64,000 bases of DNA, from positions 31,233 to 95,232 of the forward strand of contig DATJUT010000045.1 of the NCBI GenBank assembly GCA_035502185.1, given 5' to 3'. The first letter of the stretch is position 1. Every line of letters begins with the position of its first letter. Both the position numbers and the translations under genes were made by a program. The notes under the pieces were generated by a model, which saw nothing but the letters and a program-made list of their open reading frames with translations, was not told the origin of the DNA and did no database searches. Below are positions 61,567-64,000 of the stretch, one piece after another. Source of the DNA: Gemmatimonadales bacterium (GTDB lineage Bacteria > Gemmatimonadota > Gemmatimonadetes > Gemmatimonadales > JACORV01).

Positions 61567-62687
61567 GCGATCTCCTTCTTGAACGCGTGGACCGCCAGGC
61601 CGAGCCCGACCACGGCGAAGACGATCATCCCCACCGCCTGGCCCCACAGCACCTCGAACCCGACCCCCTTGAGGAAGATGCCCCGCACGGCCGTGATGAA
61701 GTAGCGGGCCGGCACCACGAGGCTGATGACCTGCAGCACCTTGGGCATGCTGGCGATGTCGAACATCAGCCCCGAGAGCAGGGTCGCCGGCAGGAAGGTG
61801 GTGATCATCGCCAGCTGGGTGGCGAGGAACTGCGACTTGGACGTCGCGCTGATGAAGATCCCGAGGCCCTGCGCCCCCACGAGGAACAGGAACGCCATCG
61901 CCATCAGGAAGAACGGATTGCCCCGGAACGGCACCGCGAACACGACGCCGCCCACGACCGCCACCAGCACGATGTCCACGATGCCGATGCCGACGTACGG
62001 CAGCAGCTTGCCGAGGATCACCTCGAGGCGGTGCACCGGCGTGGCCGCGAGCTGCTCCATCGTCCCGCGCTCCCACTCCCGCGCGATGGTGAGCGCGGTG
62101 AGCAGCGCCGAGAGGATCATCATGATCGTCGCCATCAGGCCCGGCACGATCATGTTGCTGCTCTTGAGGTCCTCGTTGTACCACACCCGCGACTGGGCCT
62201 GGAGGGGCACCGGCAGCGCCTGGCCCTTGAGGACCGCGTGCACCGAGTACGTGGTCGTGATGGCCTGCGCGTAGTTGATGGCGATGGAGGCGGTGTTCGC
62301 GTCGCCGCCGTCCACCAGGGCCTGCACCGGCGCCGGCTGGCGCGCCGTCAGATTGCGCGAGAAGTCCGGCGGGATCACCAGCACCAGGCGGACGTCGGCC
62401 CGCTGGAGGAGCGGCGAGATCCGGCGCTCGTCGTCGAGCTGCGCGGTGACGAGGAAGTAGCCGGAGGACCGGAACGCGTCCACCAGGTCCCGGCTCTGGG
62501 TGGTGCGGTCGCGGTCCAGCACCGCCATCCGGATGTCCGTGACGTCGAAGCTGATGATGTAGCCGAACATCACCACCATCACGGCCGGGACCACGAACGC
62601 CATCGCGAGGCTCCGCGTGTCGCGCCGGACGTGGAGCCACTCCTTGCGGGCCATCGCCCACAGCCGCCGCAGGCTGAGGCGCGCCAC
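61563..62687 (-). CDS. ybhS: ABC-2 type permease (YbhS-like)
   Basis: A 374-residue permease paralogous to the following one: N-terminal KEWLHVRRDTRSLAMAFVVPAVMVVMFGYI, a periplasmic loop, then EWERGTMEQLAATPVHRLEVILGKLLPY and LSGLMFDIASMP. The GTG start lies directly next to the TAG of the ATPase gene. It would pair with the YbhR-like protein as the heterodimeric membrane part of the exporter. Confidence 0.9.
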   Translation of the reverse strand: MARLSLRRLWAMARKEWLHVRRDTRSLAMAFVVPAVMVVMFGYIISFDVTDIRMAVLDRDRTTQSRDLVDAFRSSGYFLVTAQLDDERRISPLLQRADVRLVLVIPPDFSRNLTARQPAPVQALVDGGDANTASIAINYAQAITTTYSVHAVLKGQALPVPLQAQSRVWYNEDLKSSNMIVPGLMATIMMILSALLTALTIAREWERGTMEQLAATPVHRLEVILGKLLPYVGIGIVDIVLVAVVGGVVFAVPFRGNPFFLMAMAFLFLVGAQGLGIFISATSKSQFLATQLAMITTFLPATLLSGLMFDIASMPKVLQVISLVVPARYFITAVRGIFLKGVGFEVLWGQAVGMIVFAVVGLGLAVHAFKKEIA

Positions 62688-63626
62688 CTAGCCCTCCACC
62701 GCGCCGCCCTCGCGGCGCACCAGGGCGACGAACACGTCCTCGAGCGAGGGCGCGATCGGCGTGATGCCCTGGACCGACAGCCCGCGCCCGGCCAGGTACG
62801 CGGGGATGCTCTCGGCCGCGCCCTTCGCGTCCGTCACGGCGCAGTGCACCGCGCGCCCGAACATCGCGGCTTCGAGGACCCCCGGCTGTCCCTGCAGCGC
62901 CTCGGCGACGGCGGGTCCCTGCCGCGTCGTGACCTCGAGCAGCGGCTCCCGCATCAGCCCCTTCACGTTCTGGGGCGTGTCCAGCGCGATCAGCTTGCCG
63001 CGGTTCATCAGCGCCAGCCGGTGGCAGTACTCCGCCTCCTCCATGTAGTGGGTGCTCACCAGCACCGTCGTGCCGCCGTCGGCGAGCGTGTAGATCAGCT
63101 CCCAGAAGTTGCGGCGCGAGATCGGGTCCACACCGGACGTCGGCTCGTCGAGGAACAGGATCGGCGGCTCGTGGAGCACCGCGCACCCGAGCGCCAGGCG
63201 CTGCTTCCAGCCGAGCGACAGCTCGGCGGTGAGCTGGCTCCGGTGGTCCTCGAGCCCCGCCATCGCGAGCACCCACGCGCGGCGCGCCGCGAGCCGCTCG
63301 CCGGCGACGCCGTAGAGCCCCGCGAAGAACGCGATGTTCTCCTCCACCGTGAGATCGCCGTAGAGCGAGAACAGCTGGGACATGTAGCCGATCCGCTGCT
63401 TGACCGCCTCGGGCTCGGTGACGACGTCGTAGTCCGCGACGCACGCGTCGCCCGAGGTGGGGGTCAGCAGGCCGGTGAGCATCCGGATGGTCGTCGTCTT
63501 CCCGGCGCCGTTCGGGCCGATCAGCCCGAACGTGGTCGCGTGCGGAATCTCCAGGTCGAGGCCGTCGACCGCCGCGAACCTGCCGAAGCGCTTCACGACG
63601 CCCTGAAGAGAGATCGCGGCCGTCAT
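62688..63626 (-). CDS. ABC transporter ATP-binding protein (YbhF-like)
   Basis: A 312-residue ATPase of the ABC-2/drug-exporter group. Walker A GPNGAGKTT (37-45), Walker B ILFLDEPTSGVDP and the H-loop VSTHYMEEAE are intact. The signature reads LSLGWKQRLALG rather than LSGGQ, a substitution also seen in YbhF homologues. The C-terminal 90 residues form the usual accessory domain. E. coli YbhF carries two ATPase halves, while this protein has one. It begins the three-gene operon read leftwards. Confidence 0.92.
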   Translation of the reverse strand: MTAAISLQGVVKRFGRFAAVDGLDLEIPHATTFGLIGPNGAGKTTTIRMLTGLLTPTSGDACVADYDVVTEPEAVKQRIGYMSQLFSLYGDLTVEENIAFFAGLYGVAGERLAARRAWVLAMAGLEDHRSQLTAELSLGWKQRLALGCAVLHEPPILFLDEPTSGVDPISRRNFWELIYTLADGGTTVLVSTHYMEEAEYCHRLALMNRGKLIALDTPQNVKGLMREPLLEVTTRQGPAVAEALQGQPGVLEAAMFGRAVHCAVTDAKGAAESIPAYLAGRGLSVQGITPIAPSLEDVFVALVRREGGAVEG

Positions 63627-63725
63627 GCGGGCTTTTTCCTCCTCGCTCGGTTCCCGGGGGATCGACGCGCTCCGAGTTTACGGGGCCGGTGACGAATACG
63701 GCTCATTCGCCTCGGATGCAGGGAC

Positions 63726-63754
63726 TTGCGCCGCCCCGCCCCTTCCGCTAGTGT
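63726..63754 (+). promoter_or_regulatory. probable promoter of tRNA-Arg
   Basis: TTGCGC (63726-63731), 17 bases, then TAGTGT (63749-63754). The predicted start is about 18 bases before the tRNA. It resembles the tRNA-Leu promoter at 19879. Confidence 0.4.
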
Positions 63755-63778
63755 CCGCATTCCGCGCGGTTCTCGCGT

Positions 63779-63856
63779 GCGCCCATAGCTCAACTGGATC
63801 AGAGCGTTTGACTACGGATCAAAAGGTTGGGGGTTCGAGTCCTCCTGGGCGCACCA
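63779..63856 (+). tRNA. tRNA-Arg (anticodon ACG), CCA encoded
   Basis: Acceptor GCGCCCA pairs with TGGGCGC (63846-63852), discriminator A and encoded CCA (63854-63856). Anticodon arm TTTGA-CTACGGA-TCAAA with ACG at 63814-63816; A34 is expected to become inosine. T-arm GGGTTCGAGTCC. Unlike the Leu and Thr genes here, the CCA is encoded. Confidence 0.94.
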
Positions 63857-64000
63857 ATGATTACAGGGGTTTCGTGAGAGTCGGTCCCGCTCCGGGGGCC
63901 TGACGGCCTACCCGCGGCCTCGGCGCGACGGGGTTAGACCGCTTCGGGCTCGGGCGCTAAAGACGGTGGGGAGGGCGGCAGCGGGGTTCAAAAGAGCCTC
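63857..64000. other. sequence downstream of tRNA-Arg, no gene seen
   Basis: 144 bases after the CCA with no convincing reading frame. tRNA 3' ends are common integration sites, but no attachment-site repeat of the tRNA end is visible here because the other end would lie outside the window. Confidence 0.3.

Noticed and set aside
60418-63444. A single 1008-codon frame that would fuse the YbhR-like permease to upstream sequence
   Set aside because: Only its last 382 codons show a protein family. The upstream part is out of frame with the YbhS and YbhF genes, and GTG 61566 overlapping the preceding stop is a natural start.

Overview
This window is very GC-rich (about 70% by eye), gene-dense chromosomal DNA. 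The gene content suggests a soil- or sediment-type bacterium near Gemmatimonadota or Acidobacteriota. That placement is inferred from three things: a large set of FtsX/MacB-type orphan permeases of the ADOP kind, Ser/Thr kinases with unusual extracytoplasmic domains, and long hybrid histidine kinases. No rRNA or phylogenetic marker is present to confirm it.

Layout. Positions 1-2515 hold small metabolic genes: an alpha/beta hydrolase tail, a DUF72 protein, a dienelactone hydrolase and a short-chain NAD(P)-binding protein. Positions 2624-7006 form a tight operon for a soluble four-subunit NiFe hydrogenase (beta, gamma, delta, alpha; group 3b-like), followed by a stand-alone cyclic-nucleotide-binding-domain protein. 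Positions 7093-11396 (minus strand) encode an RND pump and its adaptor, divergent from a Mn-type superoxide dismutase. Positions 12449-19868 carry two hybrid PAS histidine kinases, a single-domain response regulator and an RtcB-type RNA ligase. tRNA-Leu(GAG) and tRNA-Thr(CGT) follow. Positions 20205-24242 hold a PAS/Zn-ribbon protein, a secreted clan GH-A-like glycosidase and a Big2-like secreted protein. A TolB/TonB-like receptor Ser/Thr kinase is next, divergent from an operon of a DapA-like aldolase, a DHODH-like barrel and an enolase-superfamily enzyme (26591-30325).

Positions 30314-30812 are the most unusual part. A four-helix-bundle (23S-IVS/S23 family) gene sits between 24-nt inverted arms. 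The same GT-rich/AC-rich arms recur without the gene as tight hairpins in the gaps of the following ABC-transporter cluster. A pseudokinase-kinase tandem protein (minus strand) comes next.

Positions 32765-56558 hold eight large FtsX/MacB permeases, two ATPases and one HlyD/MacA-type adaptor, all on the plus strand. They are followed by an NtrC-like response regulator and an NtrY-like kinase (56701-59419). The window ends with a VOC protein, a DUF2007-like protein, a YbhFSR-like ABC exporter (minus strand) and tRNA-Arg(ACG).

How the parts may work together: the RND pump, the MacAB/ADOP cluster and the YbhFSR-like exporter give a strong envelope and export theme. The adjacent two-component system probably controls the ADOP cluster. 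Hairpin repeats with a shared GTCGT loop lie in most gaps of that cluster and are the best candidate here for an undescribed system.
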